Position numbers and translations under genes: made by a program
DNA from: Winogradskyella undariae
GTDB lineage: Bacteria > Bacteroidota > Bacteroidia > Flavobacteriales > Flavobacteriaceae
Length of the DNA stretch: 64,000 nt
Assembly: GCF_013285155.1 (NCBI RefSeq)
Contig: NZ_JABTEL010000003.1
Span: 1-64,000 of the forward strand
Reading direction: 5' to 3'
Part shown: positions 42,440 through 53,212 of the stretch, in pieces
Position numbering within the stretch: position 1 is the stretch's first letter
How the letters are laid out: each line of letters starts with the position of its first letter
The notes under the pieces: model-generated
Databases searched by the model: none
Seen by the model: only the letters and a program-made list of their open reading frames with translations
What the model was told of the DNA's origin: nothing

Positions 42440-44722
42440 ATGAGCAAACAAAGCAAACGTAGAGAAGCCTTAGTATACCATGCTAAACCAACTCCTGGAA
42501 AAATAAAAGTAGTACCGACTAAAAAATACGCATCACAACGCGATTTATCTTTAGCTTATTCACCAGGTGTGGCTGAGCCCTGTTTAGAAATTGCGAAGGA
42601 TGTAGAAAATGTTTATAAATACACAGCCAAAGGAAATTTGGTTGCTGTAATTTCTAACGGAACAGCTGTTTTAGGATTAGGTAACATTGGTCCTGAAGCT
42701 TCTAAACCTGTAATGGAAGGTAAAGGTTTACTGTTTAAAATTTTCGCTGACATAGATGTTTTCGATATTGAAGTAAATACTGAAGATGTTGATGCGTTTA
42801 TAGAAACCGTAAAAAATATAGCACCTACTTTTGGTGGTATTAATCTTGAAGATATAAAAGCACCTGAAGCTTTTGAAATTGAGCGTCGTTTAAAGGAAGA
42901 ATTAGATATTCCTGTAATGCATGATGATCAGCATGGAACAGCAATTATTTCAGCAGCAGCTTTAATAAATGCTTTAGAAATCTCAGAAAAAAAGATTGAA
43001 GATGTAAAAATTGTAGTCAGCGGAGCTGGTGCAGCTGCAATTTCTTGTACACGTTTATACCAAGCATTTGGTGCAAAACGCGAAAATATTGTAATGCTAG
43101 ATAGTAAAGGCGTTATTAGAGATGATAGAGATAATTTAACCTCTCAAAAAGCAGAATTTGCTACGCATCGTAAAATTGATACATTAACAGAAGCAATGCA
43201 AGATGCTGATGTATTTATAGGTTTATCGCAACCAAATATTGTTACTCCAGAGATGTTATTATCTATGTCAGACAATCCTATTGTATTTGCAATGGCTAAT
43301 CCTGTTGCAGAGATTAGCTATCAGTTAGCAATAGACACAAGAGACGATATTATTATGGCAACGGGTCGTAGTGACCATCCTAACCAGGTTAATAATGTTC
43401 TAGGATTTCCATTTATTTTTAGAGGAGCTTTAGATGTTAGAGCAACTAAAATTAACGAAGCTATGAAAATGGCTGCAGTTAAAGCTTTATCTAAATTAGC
43501 AAAGGAGCCAGTACCAGAACAAGTAAATATAGCTTATGCCGAAACACGTTTAACGTTTGGTAAAGATTATATCATTCCAAAACCATTTGATCCTCGATTA
43601 ATCGCTGTAGTTCCTCCTGCTGTTGCAAAAGCAGCAATGGAAAGTGGAGTTGCTAAAGAGCCTATTGAAGATTGGGAACGTTATGAAAATTCATTGTTAG
43701 AACGTTTGGGTTCTGATAATAAATTGGTGCGTATGCTATTGGGGCGTGCTAAAACGAATCCTAAACGTGTAGTTTTTGCGGAAGCAGATCAATTAGATGT
43801 TCTTAAGGCAGCTCAAATTGCTTACGATGAAGGTGTAGCACATCCAATTCTATTAGGTAGAAAAGATGCTATTATAAAATTAATGGAAGAGATCGAATTT
43901 GATGCAGATGTGCCTATTATTGATCCTAAATCAGATGAAGAGACTGATCGTAAAAATAGATATGCAGAAGCATATTGGAAAAAAAGAAAGCGTCAAGGCG
44001 TAACGGTTTATTCTGCTAAAAAAATAATGCGAGAACGTAATTATTTTGCAGCAATGATGGTTAATGAAGGAGATGCGGATTCTTTAATTACAGGATATTC
44101 TCGTAACTATCCATCGGTAATAAAACCGATGTTAGAATTAATAGGAATGGCTGATGGAGTTAGTAGAGTTGCAACAACTAATGTTATGATGACTGAACGT
44201 GGACCAATGTTTTTAAGCGATACATCAATAAATATTGATCCTACAGCATTAGATTTAGCTAAAATTGCTAGAATGACCTCACAAGTCACTAAAATGTTTG
44301 GTATAGAACCTGTAACGGCAATGATATCTTATTCTAATTTTGGGTCTTCTGAAAATCCAAGAGCAGAAAAAGTAAGAGAAGCCGTTGCTTATTTACATAA
44401 AGCATATCCAGAAATGATTGTTGATGGTGAATTGCAAACGGATTTTGCATTGAATGCAAAAATGCTTCAAGATATTTTTCCATTTTCAAAATTAGCAGGT
44501 CGTAAAGTCAATACGCTTATTTTTCCAAATTTAGATGCTGCAAATATTACATACAAATTATTAAAAGAGCTTAATAAGTCTGAATCTATTGGTCCAATTA
44601 TGATGGGGATGAGAAAACCTATTCATATTTTACAATTAGGAGCTAGTGTAGACGAAATTGTAAATATGACAGCTGTAGCAGTTGTTGATGCACAAGAACG
44701 CGAAAAAAGACAATCAAAATAA
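42440..44722 (+). CDS. maeB: NADP-dependent malic enzyme (MaeB type, with phosphotransacetylase-like domain)
   Basis: A 760-residue enzyme converting malate to pyruvate and CO2 with NADP reduction, a source of NADPH and C3 units. Residues ~1-410 are the malic-enzyme part: SLAYSPGVAEPC, a catalytic Lys in the KAPEAFEIE region, HDDQHGTAI, and the Rossmann motif VVSGAGAAAIS. Residues ~430-755 are a phosphotransacetylase-like domain, which in this family lacks transacetylase activity and is thought to sense acetyl-CoA. Length is typical for MaeB. It has its own promoter and terminator. Confidence 0.96.
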   Translation: MSKQSKRREALVYHAKPTPGKIKVVPTKKYASQRDLSLAYSPGVAEPCLEIAKDVENVYKYTAKGNLVAVISNGTAVLGLGNIGPEASKPVMEGKGLLFKIFADIDVFDIEVNTEDVDAFIETVKNIAPTFGGINLEDIKAPEAFEIERRLKEELDIPVMHDDQHGTAIISAAALINALEISEKKIEDVKIVVSGAGAAAISCTRLYQAFGAKRENIVMLDSKGVIRDDRDNLTSQKAEFATHRKIDTLTEAMQDADVFIGLSQPNIVTPEMLLSMSDNPIVFAMANPVAEISYQLAIDTRDDIIMATGRSDHPNQVNNVLGFPFIFRGALDVRATKINEAMKMAAVKALSKLAKEPVPEQVNIAYAETRLTFGKDYIIPKPFDPRLIAVVPPAVAKAAMESGVAKEPIEDWERYENSLLERLGSDNKLVRMLLGRAKTNPKRVVFAEADQLDVLKAAQIAYDEGVAHPILLGRKDAIIKLMEEIEFDADVPIIDPKSDEETDRKNRYAEAYWKKRKRQGVTVYSAKKIMRERNYFAAMMVNEGDADSLITGYSRNYPSVIKPMLELIGMADGVSRVATTNVMMTERGPMFLSDTSINIDPTALDLAKIARMTSQVTKMFGIEPVTAMISYSNFGSSENPRAEKVREAVAYLHKAYPEMIVDGELQTDFALNAKMLQDIFPFSKLAGRKVNTLIFPNLDAANITYKLLKELNKSESIGPIMMGMRKPIHILQLGASVDEIVNMTAVAVVDAQEREKRQSK

Positions 44723-44758
44723 TTTCGAGATCAATAACAAAAAGATTATTAATTTCAA

Positions 44759-44795
44759 CTATAAATGCCTGCTCTAAGTGGGCATTTATAGTTTT
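44759..44795 (+). terminator. Terminator of maeB
   Basis: An 11-bp stem (CTATAAATGCC at 44759-44769 with GGCATTTATAG at 44781-44791) followed by four T. Confidence 0.85.
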
Positions 44796-44860
44796 AAAAA
44801 ATTAACAGTCTTCTCTCTTTCATACTACATCTGTATCTACTTTAATGAAAATAATTTTAT

Positions 44861-44868
44861 TACATTTG
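44861..44868 (+). promoter_or_regulatory. -7 box upstream of ruvA
   Basis: TACATTTG matches TAnnTTTG, 22 bases before the ruvA ATG. The -33 position is not well conserved. Confidence 0.5.
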
Positions 44869-44890
44869 GTTTTTTAACATTTCTTTATCA

Positions 44891-45472
44891 ATGATTACAC
44901 ATATAGAAGGCAAGCTCGTAGAAAAAAATCCAACAGACGTTGTTATAGATTGCAATGGTGTCGGCTATTTTATCAATATATCATTACATACATTCTCTCA
45001 AATTCCAAGTAATGAAAAATTAAGACTTTATACTTATTTATTGGTCCGAGAAGATTCTCATAGTCTTTATGGGTTTTCGTCTAAGGTAGAACGTGAAATT
45101 TTTAAATTATTAATTTCTGTTAGTGGTATTGGAGCCAATACTGCGCGTACAATGTTATCATCGCTTTCACCAGACCAAGTAAAGGAAGGAATTGCAAGTG
45201 AAGATGTTGCTTTAATTCAGAGTGTTAAGGGGATAGGGATAAAAACAGCTCAGCGTGTTATTATCGATTTAAAAGATAAAGTGTTAAAAGTCTTTGGTAT
45301 GGAAGAACTTTCTTTAGCCCAGAGCAATACTGATAAAGAAGAAGCGTTATCAGCTTTAGAAGTGTTAGGCTTTAACAAAAAACAATCTGAAAAAGTTGTA
45401 GAAAAAATATTAAAAGCCCAACCAGATGCCCAAGTGGAGCAAATTATTAAAGAAGCTCTAAAAAACTTATAA
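44891..45472 (+). CDS. ruvA: Holliday junction-binding protein RuvA
   Basis: A 193-residue protein that binds four-way junctions as tetramers and loads RuvB. The OB-fold N-terminal domain (MITHIEGKLVEKNPTDVVID) is followed by two helix-hairpin-helix motifs (LLISVSGIGANTARTML; IQSVKGIGIKTAQRVI) and a C-terminal RuvB-binding UBA-like domain (EEALSALEVLGF). Length is normal. The stop TAA shares its last A with the sprA ATG, so the two genes are translationally coupled. Confidence 0.97.
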   Translation: MITHIEGKLVEKNPTDVVIDCNGVGYFINISLHTFSQIPSNEKLRLYTYLLVREDSHSLYGFSSKVEREIFKLLISVSGIGANTARTMLSSLSPDQVKEGIASEDVALIQSVKGIGIKTAQRVIIDLKDKVLKVFGMEELSLAQSNTDKEEALSALEVLGFNKKQSEKVVEKILKAQPDAQVEQIIKEALKNL

Positions 45473-48400
45473 TGCAATTGAATAGACCAGAACATAAGCA
45501 AAGCTTCTCTTTTAAATGTTACTTAATGTTAGCTTTTGTAATGCTAATAGGTAATTTTGGTTTTGCACAAGAAGAAGAACAAGAGACAGAACAAGATTCT
45601 ACTAAAACAACATTTGCATTTGGTAAGTTAAACATGCCAAATCCAAACAGTATTGTTTCAAAATATACATATGATCCTGTTTTAGACCGCTATGTATATT
45701 CAGAAAAAATAGGGAATTTCAATATTGATTATCCATTAATTCTTACTCCAGAAGAATATCAAAAAAGAGTATTGGAGGAGAAGATGAAGGATTATTACAA
45801 AAAAATGGCCGATGCTGCAGCGGGTCAAAAAGAAGGTTCTGAAGAAGATCAGAAAAATTTATTGCCAGAGTTTTATGTAAATTCAGGATTATTTGAAACT
45901 ATTTTTGGAGGAAACACTATAAATATAATTCCCCAAGGTTCTGTAGAGGTCGATTTAGGTATTCTTTTTTCAAAACAAGATAATCCTACACTGTCACCAC
46001 AAAACAGATCGAATTTCACATTTGATTTCGATCAGAGAATTAGTTTAAGCTTATTAGGTAAGGTTGGTACAAAACTTCAAGTTACTGCAAACTATGATAC
46101 AGAAGCAACTTTTGATTTTCAACAAGTTGTTAAATTAGAATATACACCTACAGAAGATGATATTATTCGTAAAATTGAAGTAGGTAATGTTAGTATGCCA
46201 TTAAATAGTTCTTTAATTACGGGAGCACAAAGTCTTTTTGGTGTAAAAACAGAATTGCAATTTGGTAAAACGAGAGTGACAGCTGTATTCTCAGAACAAC
46301 AATCAGAATCTACATCTGTTATAGCAGAGGGTGGTGGTACTGTTGAAGAATTTGAGTTTTTTGCACAAGATTATGATGAAAATAGACACTTCTTTTTAGC
46401 TCAGTACTTTAGAGATAACTACGATAAATCTTTATTACAATATCCATTTATTAATAATCAAGGACTTCAAATTACCAAAACAGAAGTTTGGGTAACTAAC
46501 AGAACTAACGAAACTGAAAATGTAAGAAACATTGTTGCGTTTCAAGATTTAGGAGAATCTGATCCAGGTAATATAGGGTTAGATCCTTTACCGGCCACTT
46601 TTATTAACAATCTAGGAGCAAAACCAAATAATGAAAATAATGATTTTGACCCAACAAATATAGGAGGAGCGGGTTCATTATTAACAGAATCAGTTAGAGA
46701 TATTACAAATACACAAGGCGGTGTTAATGTATCAATCCAAGAAGGTTTTGATTACGGTAAATTAGAGTCTGCTCGTAAATTAATAGAAGGACAGGATTAT
46801 GTGCTAAATTCAGATTTAGGATATATTTCATTAAGTCAGCGTTTACTTAATGATGAAGTTTTAGCCGTATCATTTCAATATACGTTAGGTGGTCAAGTAT
46901 TTCAAGTTGGTGAATTTGCTAATGATGGTGTAGAAGCTACCTCTGTAGATAATACAACAGGAACTGCTGTAGTTAGTAACCAAAGTTTAGTGACTAAAAT
47001 GCTGAAAAGTGCTGTGACATCTGTAGATCAGCCTATTTGGGATTTAATGATGAAAAATATCTATGATACAGGTGCATATCAATTAAGTAAAGAGGATTTT
47101 ACATTAAATATTTTTTATACAGAAGCATCTTCTGTCAATTATATAACTCCAGCGGTTGTTGGTGGTTCTGAAGTTCCTTTTCCTGCATTTACGGATGGTA
47201 CAGAAATAAGAGAAACACCATTAATACGCCTTTTTCATTTAGATAAATTAGATTATAATGGAGATGCACAAAGTCAAGGAGATGGTTTTTTTGATTACGT
47301 AGAAGGCGTTACTGTTTTATCACAAAATGGGAAAATTATTTTTACAAAAACAGAGCCTTTTGGGCGTTATTTATTTGATATTTTAGATGATGATAGTAAC
47401 CCTAGTAATAATGATGTTGATTACGAGGATGTTGCAGATACACAAAGTGGGTTTAATGAAAACCAAAAGAAATATGTTTATGATATTCTTTATAAATCAA
47501 CCAAGACAGCGGCATTAGATGAAGCAGAGAAAAATAAGTTTCAAATACAAGGACGTTATACAAGTAGTGGAAGTGATAGTGGTATTCCTATAGGGGCATT
47601 TAATGTGCCTAGAGGTTCTGTAACAGTAACTGCAGGTGGACGTACACTTATTGAAGGACTAGATTACACGGTAAACTATACATTAGGGCGTGTAGAAATT
47701 TTAGACGAATCATTAATAGCATCAAACACACCAATTAATATATCTGTTGAAAGTAATTCTGTTTTTGGTCAACAAACAAAAAGATTTGCTGGTGTTAACG
47801 TAGAACATCAATTTAATGAGAATTTTGTTTTAGGAGCTACATTATTAAATCTTAGTGAACAACCCGTAACTCAAAAAGCTGATTATAATTCTGAATCTAT
47901 TAATAATACGATTTTTGGTTTTAATGGTAATTATTCAACAGAAGTTCCATTCTTAACACGGATGGTAAACAAATTACCAAATATAGATACAGATGTTCCT
48001 TCTAGTCTTTCTGTAAGAGGAGAGTTTGCTTATTTATTACCAGGAGCGTCAAGTGGGACTGATTTTAATGATGAAGCTACGGCTTACATTGATGATTTTG
48101 AAGGTTCTCAAGGCGCTATAGATTTATTAAGTCCAACATCTTGGACACTTTCTAGTCGTCCCTTAAATTTACCAAACAATGTACCAGGTAGTGATGTAAA
48201 TGGAATACAAAATGGTTATGGTAGGGCGCTTTTAAACTGGTATACTGTAGATCCTATATTTTACAGTACTCAAAGACCAAGTGGTATAACAGATGATGAT
48301 ATTTCAGATTTATATACACGTCGTGTTTATATAGACGAAATATATGACCAAGATATAGCTCAAGGACAAACAACAGTAATAAATACTTTAGATTTAGCTT

Positions 48401-51400
48401 ATTATCCTAGAGAACGTGGTCCTTATAATTTTGATCCTAGTGCAGCAAATGATACAGCATTAAACCCTATTAACAGTTGGGCAGGTATCACAAGACAAAT
48501 AACGTCTACAGATTTTGAACAGGCTAATGTTGAGTATATCGAATTTTGGGTTCAAGATCCATTTTTAGATAATCCATCAAATGCCGGAGGTAAATTATAT
48601 TTAAACCTTGGTAATATTTCAGAAGATATTTTAAGAGATGGTAAAAAGCAATATGAGAATGGTTTACCCGAAGATGGTGATGTTTCAACTTTAACCAGAA
48701 CTGATTTTGGTAGTGTAGTGCCAGAAAATCAATCTCTTGTTTACACCTTTGGTACCACAGGAGCAGAACGGACTAATCAGGATGTTGGATTTGATGGTTT
48801 TAATGATACAGAAGAATTAGTGGAATTTGGTTCACAGTTTGGTGAAGATCCTGCGAATGATAACTATACTTATTATTTAAATACGGATGGAGATATCTTT
48901 AATCGTTATAAAAAATATAATGGTACAGAAGGGAATTCACCAGAAACCTTTACAGATACTAACAGAGGTTCTACTACACAACCCGATGTTGAAGATATCA
49001 ATAGAGATAATACTATGAATACTATTAATAGTTATTATCAATATGAAATAGATATTACAAGTAACTCTTTAAATCTTTCTAACTCAATAGTTAATGATGT
49101 TAAAACAGAAGATGTAACCCTAGCAAATGGAGGAACAAGGACAGTAAAGTGGTACCAATTTAGAATACCTATAGCTGATAGTGATATTCGCGAAGCAGTA
49201 GGAGGTATTTCAGATATTCGTTCTATACGTTTTGCACGTTTATTTATGTCTGATTTTACAGAGACTACAGTGTTGCGTTTTGCTTCTTTAGATTTAGTTC
49301 GTAGTGATTGGAGACGTTATACTTTAGATTTAGATAATGATGATACAAATAACAGTACTAATGTAGACTTTAGCGTCGGTGTTGTAGGTATACAAGATAA
49401 TGCAGGGTATGTAAGACCTCCAGGAGTGGAACAAGAAGAGATAAATAGCAATAACACAATTATTAGTGAGAATGAGCAGTCGTTAGTACTTCAGGCTTGT
49501 GATTTAGCACCTACAGATTCTAAAGGGGTTTATAAGAATATTGATTTAGATATGCGCCAGTATAAGAAATTGCGTATGTTTATTCATGCAGAACCACAGG
49601 ATGGAAGTCTTTTGGAACCTGCAGAAATGGTTGGGTTTATTAGAATGGGTAATGATTTAACAGAAAATTATTATCAAATCGAAGTGCCTTTATTACCGTC
49701 TAGTGATGCCGAAGGAAGTATAAGAGAACAAGTTTGGCCAGAACAGAATGAAATTGAGATGCCTCTTGAGTTTTTACAAACAATTAAATCATTAGGTATT
49801 TCTGCAGGAACTTTAAGTAATGAAGATGCTACTTTTTATGATGTTATAGATGGTGAGCTAGATGAAAATCCTTTAGGAACATTAAATCCACTTTATGGAG
49901 ATATTGTAGATACTGAGAAAAAACAGCGCGTAGGTATTAAAGGGAATCCTAATTATGGTGATATTAGGGTTTTAATGGTCGGTGTAAAAAATTCAGGTGT
50001 TACAGAAATGAGCTCTTGTAGTGAAGTATGGTTTAATGAACTTCGTATGTCTGATATGGAGGACGAAGGGGGTTGGGCCGCTATTTTAAGTATGGATACT
50101 AAAATTGCGGATTTTGCAGACATTAGTGCAACTGGAAAACGAAGTACTGTTGGTTTTGGTAGTATAGAACAAGGTCCTAGTGAACGCAGCTTAGAAGATG
50201 TAAAGCAATATGATGTTGTTACTAATATACAATTAGGACAATTATTTCCTAAAACTTGGGGCGTTCAATTACCATTTAATTATTCGCAAAGTGAAGAATT
50301 AATAACACCCAAATATGATGAGTATTATAATGACCTTACCTTAGAATCTAGATTAGATGCTGCAACTTCTAGCGAAGAAGCAGATCTTATTAGTGAGCAA
50401 TCAGAGGATTATACAAAACGTCAAAGTGTAAATTTTATAGGAGTAAGAAAACAAAAAACAGGAGAGGCTAAAAAGCATTTCTATGATGTAGAAAATCTAA
50501 CCTTAAATTACTCATATAATAAAGTAGAACATCGTGATTTTGAAATTGAAAATTCTTTAGATCAAACCGTAAGAGCAGGTGCTAATTATGTTTATGCTTT
50601 TGAGCCATTAAAAATTGAACCTTTCAAAAAGAATGATTCATTATTTACAGGTAAAAACTGGAAAATATTAAAAGATTTTAATCTAAACTTACTGCCCTCT
50701 AGCTTTTCTATAAATTCAGATTTTAATAGACAGTTTAATAAACAGAAATATAGAGATGTAGAATTAGGTGAAGATAATATTGGTCTTGAAGAATTATTTA
50801 GAAGAAGTTACACATTCAGTTTTCAATATGCTTTCAATTATAATATTACAGATGCATTGAGTTTAAACTTTACAGCAGCTAATACTAATATTGTTCGTAA
50901 TTATTTTATAGATGATCAAATGGAAGAACAAGATCCTGAACTAGATGTTTGGGATGGTTTCTTTGATTTTGGAGATCCTAATTATCAGACACAACAGATT
51001 CAAGTAAATTATGAATTGCCATTATATAAAATACCAGCATTAAGCTTCTTTAGGTCTACTTATGCATACAGTGGTGCTTTTCAATGGCAAAAAGGTTCTG
51101 ATTTATACACCGACTTAGAGATTATAGATGATGAAACAGGTGTTTCTGAAATAGTTAATTTAGGAAACTCAATTCAGAATTCTAATACACATACGCTTAA
51201 CTCTACTCTTAATATGGAAACCTTATACAAGACTTTAGGGTTAGTAAGAAAAGGGAAACAAAAAGGTAGAGGAAGAACAAGATCAACAGTTGCAAGTAGA
51301 CGTTCACCAAGTCCAGATTCAAAAAGCAATACAAATGCTAATAGTGCAGCAGATGAGACAAGTGCAGGAGATAAAGCATATAATACACTTATAGATATTG

Positions 51401-52770
51401 TTACTATGGTAAAACGTGTACAGTTTAACTACGCGGAGAACAATGGTACTTATTTGCCTGGTTATTTACCAACTCCAGGATTTATAGGAACTCTAAAACC
51501 AACTGTTGGGTATACTTTAGGTAGTCAGAGTGATATTAGAAGTCTAGCGGCTAGTAACGGTTGGTTAACAACGTATTCAAGTTTTAACGAGCAATACACA
51601 GAGGTTACAAATAAAATACTTGATTATTCGATTAATGTAGAGCCTCTAACAGACTTAAAAATAGATTTTACAGGTAATAGAACTTATGCTGAAACTACAA
51701 CTGAAAGTTTTAATACAACAGATACTAATAATGATGGTTTAAGTGATGAGTATAATGATTTAATTACAAACTCTTACGGGAACTTTAATATCTCAACCGT
51801 ATTATTTAAAACAACATTTAATAAAAGTGATGAAAATCAATCGACTACTTTCGATGATTTTAGAGCTAACCGATTAATCATAGCAAATCGATTAGCAAAA
51901 GAATTTTATGGAGATACACCTTACAGTACAGACGCTGATGGTTTTCCACAAGGTTTTGGTAAAAATAGTCAGCGTGTATTATTACCAGCATTTTTATCAG
52001 CATATCAAGGCTCTGATCCAGAAAAAGTAAATACTAGTGCATTTAGAGATATTCCAATTCCTAATTGGAACTTAAAATACACAGGCTTAATGAAACTACC
52101 ATGGTTTAAGGAACGCTTTAAACGTTTTTCTGTTCAACATGGTTATCGTTCTAATTATACTATAAATCAATTTAGTACTAATTTAAATTATACAGAATAC
52201 GATAAAGATTTAGGTTTTGATTCGCCAGGAAATGAAGATGCTTTAGACGAATCTGATAATTTAAAAAATGAAACTTTATTTAGTAACATTAATTTAGAAG
52301 AACAGTTTAGTCCATTAATTCGTTTAGATTTTGAAATGAAGAACTCTATTAAAATCTTAGCCGAAATTAAAACAGATAGATTATTGTCGCTTAGTTTTGA
52401 TAATAATTTAATGACAGAAATTCAAGGTAAAGAATATACATTAGGATTAGGTTACCGTTTTAAAGATTTAAGAATCCGATCAGAGCTGGCAGGACCAGGT
52501 CAGATCATTGTAAGTGATTTAAATATGAGTTTAGATGTATCGGTAAGAGATAATAAAACGATTATAAGATACTTAGATTTAGATAGTAATCAAATTACAG
52601 CAGGGCAAACGATTTGGGCATTACAATACAATGCTGATTATGCTTTTAGTAAAAATTTATCAGCTATATTTTACTTTGATTATAGTTTTTCTGAATTTGC
52701 TATTTCTACATCATATCCACAAACCTCAATTAGATCTGGAATTACATTACGATATAATTTTGGAAATTAA
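45472..52770 (+). CDS. sprA: SprA, outer-membrane translocon of the type IX secretion system
   Basis: A 2432-residue protein with a signal peptide (LAFVMLIGNFGFAQ). SprA forms a giant 36-strand barrel through which T9SS cargo and gliding adhesins exit; in Flavobacterium and Porphyromonas (as Sov) it has about 2400-2500 residues, which fits. Repetitive beta-strand content, many YxxG and aromatic strand ends, and motifs such as FLPYAY-like LRGEFAYLLPGASSGT (about residue 850) and YIDDFEGSQGAIDL are typical. A low-complexity Arg/Ser-rich loop (~1925-1955) is present. The position just before gcvH and remB matches F. johnsoniae. No truncation is seen. Confidence 0.97.
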   Translation: MQLNRPEHKQSFSFKCYLMLAFVMLIGNFGFAQEEEQETEQDSTKTTFAFGKLNMPNPNSIVSKYTYDPVLDRYVYSEKIGNFNIDYPLILTPEEYQKRVLEEKMKDYYKKMADAAAGQKEGSEEDQKNLLPEFYVNSGLFETIFGGNTINIIPQGSVEVDLGILFSKQDNPTLSPQNRSNFTFDFDQRISLSLLGKVGTKLQVTANYDTEATFDFQQVVKLEYTPTEDDIIRKIEVGNVSMPLNSSLITGAQSLFGVKTELQFGKTRVTAVFSEQQSESTSVIAEGGGTVEEFEFFAQDYDENRHFFLAQYFRDNYDKSLLQYPFINNQGLQITKTEVWVTNRTNETENVRNIVAFQDLGESDPGNIGLDPLPATFINNLGAKPNNENNDFDPTNIGGAGSLLTESVRDITNTQGGVNVSIQEGFDYGKLESARKLIEGQDYVLNSDLGYISLSQRLLNDEVLAVSFQYTLGGQVFQVGEFANDGVEATSVDNTTGTAVVSNQSLVTKMLKSAVTSVDQPIWDLMMKNIYDTGAYQLSKEDFTLNIFYTEASSVNYITPAVVGGSEVPFPAFTDGTEIRETPLIRLFHLDKLDYNGDAQSQGDGFFDYVEGVTVLSQNGKIIFTKTEPFGRYLFDILDDDSNPSNNDVDYEDVADTQSGFNENQKKYVYDILYKSTKTAALDEAEKNKFQIQGRYTSSGSDSGIPIGAFNVPRGSVTVTAGGRTLIEGLDYTVNYTLGRVEILDESLIASNTPINISVESNSVFGQQTKRFAGVNVEHQFNENFVLGATLLNLSEQPVTQKADYNSESINNTIFGFNGNYSTEVPFLTRMVNKLPNIDTDVPSSLSVRGEFAYLLPGASSGTDFNDEATAYIDDFEGSQGAIDLLSPTSWTLSSRPLNLPNNVPGSDVNGIQNGYGRALLNWYTVDPIFYSTQRPSGITDDDISDLYTRRVYIDEIYDQDIAQGQTTVINTLDLAYYPRERGPYNFDPSAANDTALNPINSWAGITRQITSTDFEQANVEYIEFWVQDPFLDNPSNAGGKLYLNLGNISEDILRDGKKQYENGLPEDGDVSTLTRTDFGSVVPENQSLVYTFGTTGAERTNQDVGFDGFNDTEELVEFGSQFGEDPANDNYTYYLNTDGDIFNRYKKYNGTEGNSPETFTDTNRGSTTQPDVEDINRDNTMNTINSYYQYEIDITSNSLNLSNSIVNDVKTEDVTLANGGTRTVKWYQFRIPIADSDIREAVGGISDIRSIRFARLFMSDFTETTVLRFASLDLVRSDWRRYTLDLDNDDTNNSTNVDFSVGVVGIQDNAGYVRPPGVEQEEINSNNTIISENEQSLVLQACDLAPTDSKGVYKNIDLDMRQYKKLRMFIHAEPQDGSLLEPAEMVGFIRMGNDLTENYYQIEVPLLPSSDAEGSIREQVWPEQNEIEMPLEFLQTIKSLGISAGTLSNEDATFYDVIDGELDENPLGTLNPLYGDIVDTEKKQRVGIKGNPNYGDIRVLMVGVKNSGVTEMSSCSEVWFNELRMSDMEDEGGWAAILSMDTKIADFADISATGKRSTVGFGSIEQGPSERSLEDVKQYDVVTNIQLGQLFPKTWGVQLPFNYSQSEELITPKYDEYYNDLTLESRLDAATSSEEADLISEQSEDYTKRQSVNFIGVRKQKTGEAKKHFYDVENLTLNYSYNKVEHRDFEIENSLDQTVRAGANYVYAFEPLKIEPFKKNDSLFTGKNWKILKDFNLNLLPSSFSINSDFNRQFNKQKYRDVELGEDNIGLEELFRRSYTFSFQYAFNYNITDALSLNFTAANTNIVRNYFIDDQMEEQDPELDVWDGFFDFGDPNYQTQQIQVNYELPLYKIPALSFFRSTYAYSGAFQWQKGSDLYTDLEIIDDETGVSEIVNLGNSIQNSNTHTLNSTLNMETLYKTLGLVRKGKQKGRGRTRSTVASRRSPSPDSKSNTNANSAADETSAGDKAYNTLIDIVTMVKRVQFNYAENNGTYLPGYLPTPGFIGTLKPTVGYTLGSQSDIRSLAASNGWLTTYSSFNEQYTEVTNKILDYSINVEPLTDLKIDFTGNRTYAETTTESFNTTDTNNDGLSDEYNDLITNSYGNFNISTVLFKTTFNKSDENQSTTFDDFRANRLIIANRLAKEFYGDTPYSTDADGFPQGFGKNSQRVLLPAFLSAYQGSDPEKVNTSAFRDIPIPNWNLKYTGLMKLPWFKERFKRFSVQHGYRSNYTINQFSTNLNYTEYDKDLGFDSPGNEDALDESDNLKNETLFSNINLEEQFSPLIRLDFEMKNSIKILAEIKTDRLLSLSFDNNLMTEIQGKEYTLGLGYRFKDLRIRSELAGPGQIIVSDLNMSLDVSVRDNKTIIRYLDLDSNQITAGQTIWALQYNADYAFSKNLSAIFYFDYSFSEFAISTSYPQTSIRSGITLRYNFGN

Positions 52771-52772
52771 GC

Positions 52773-52803
52773 TTGAATTGAATCTATTAAAAAATTACAT
52801 TTG
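52773..52803 (+). promoter_or_regulatory. Candidate promoter of gcvH
   Basis: TACATTTG (52796-52803) fits TAnnTTTG and TTGA (52773-52776) lies at the 19-base distance, just after the sprA stop. Confidence 0.6.
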
Positions 52804-52831
52804 CATCTAAAATTTATAATTACTCTATAAT

Positions 52832-53212
52832 ATGAATATACCATCAGAATTAAAGTACACAAAAGATCACGAGTGGGTGAAAATTGAAGGAGATATAGCC
52901 ACTATTGGAATTACAGATTTTGCGCAAAGCGAACTAGGAGACATCGTTTATGTAGAAGTTGATACCTTAGATGAAACTTTAGAAGCAGAAGAAGTATTCG
53001 GTACTGTTGAAGCCGTAAAAACTGTTTCAGACTTAATGTTGCCATTATCTGGTGAGATTGTAGAATTTAACGAAGGATTAGAAGATGAACCTGAAAATGT
53101 AAACACAGACCCTTATGGTAGTGGTTGGATGATTAAATTAAAGTTTTCAGATGCATCTCAAATAGAGGGTTTACTATCTGCAGAAGATTATAAGTCACTT
53201 ATTGTTGGTTAA
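52832..53212 (+). CDS. gcvH: Glycine cleavage system H protein
   Basis: A 126-residue lipoyl carrier that shuttles the methylamine group between the P, T and L proteins. The lipoylated lysine is K63 in FGTVEAVKTVSD; YTKDHEWV and the C-terminal DPYGSGWMIK are hallmark motifs. Length is normal. No other gcv genes are nearby; gcvH next to sprA is typical of flavobacteria. Confidence 0.97.
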   Translation: MNIPSELKYTKDHEWVKIEGDIATIGITDFAQSELGDIVYVEVDTLDETLEAEEVFGTVEAVKTVSDLMLPLSGEIVEFNEGLEDEPENVNTDPYGSGWMIKLKFSDASQIEGLLSAEDYKSLIVG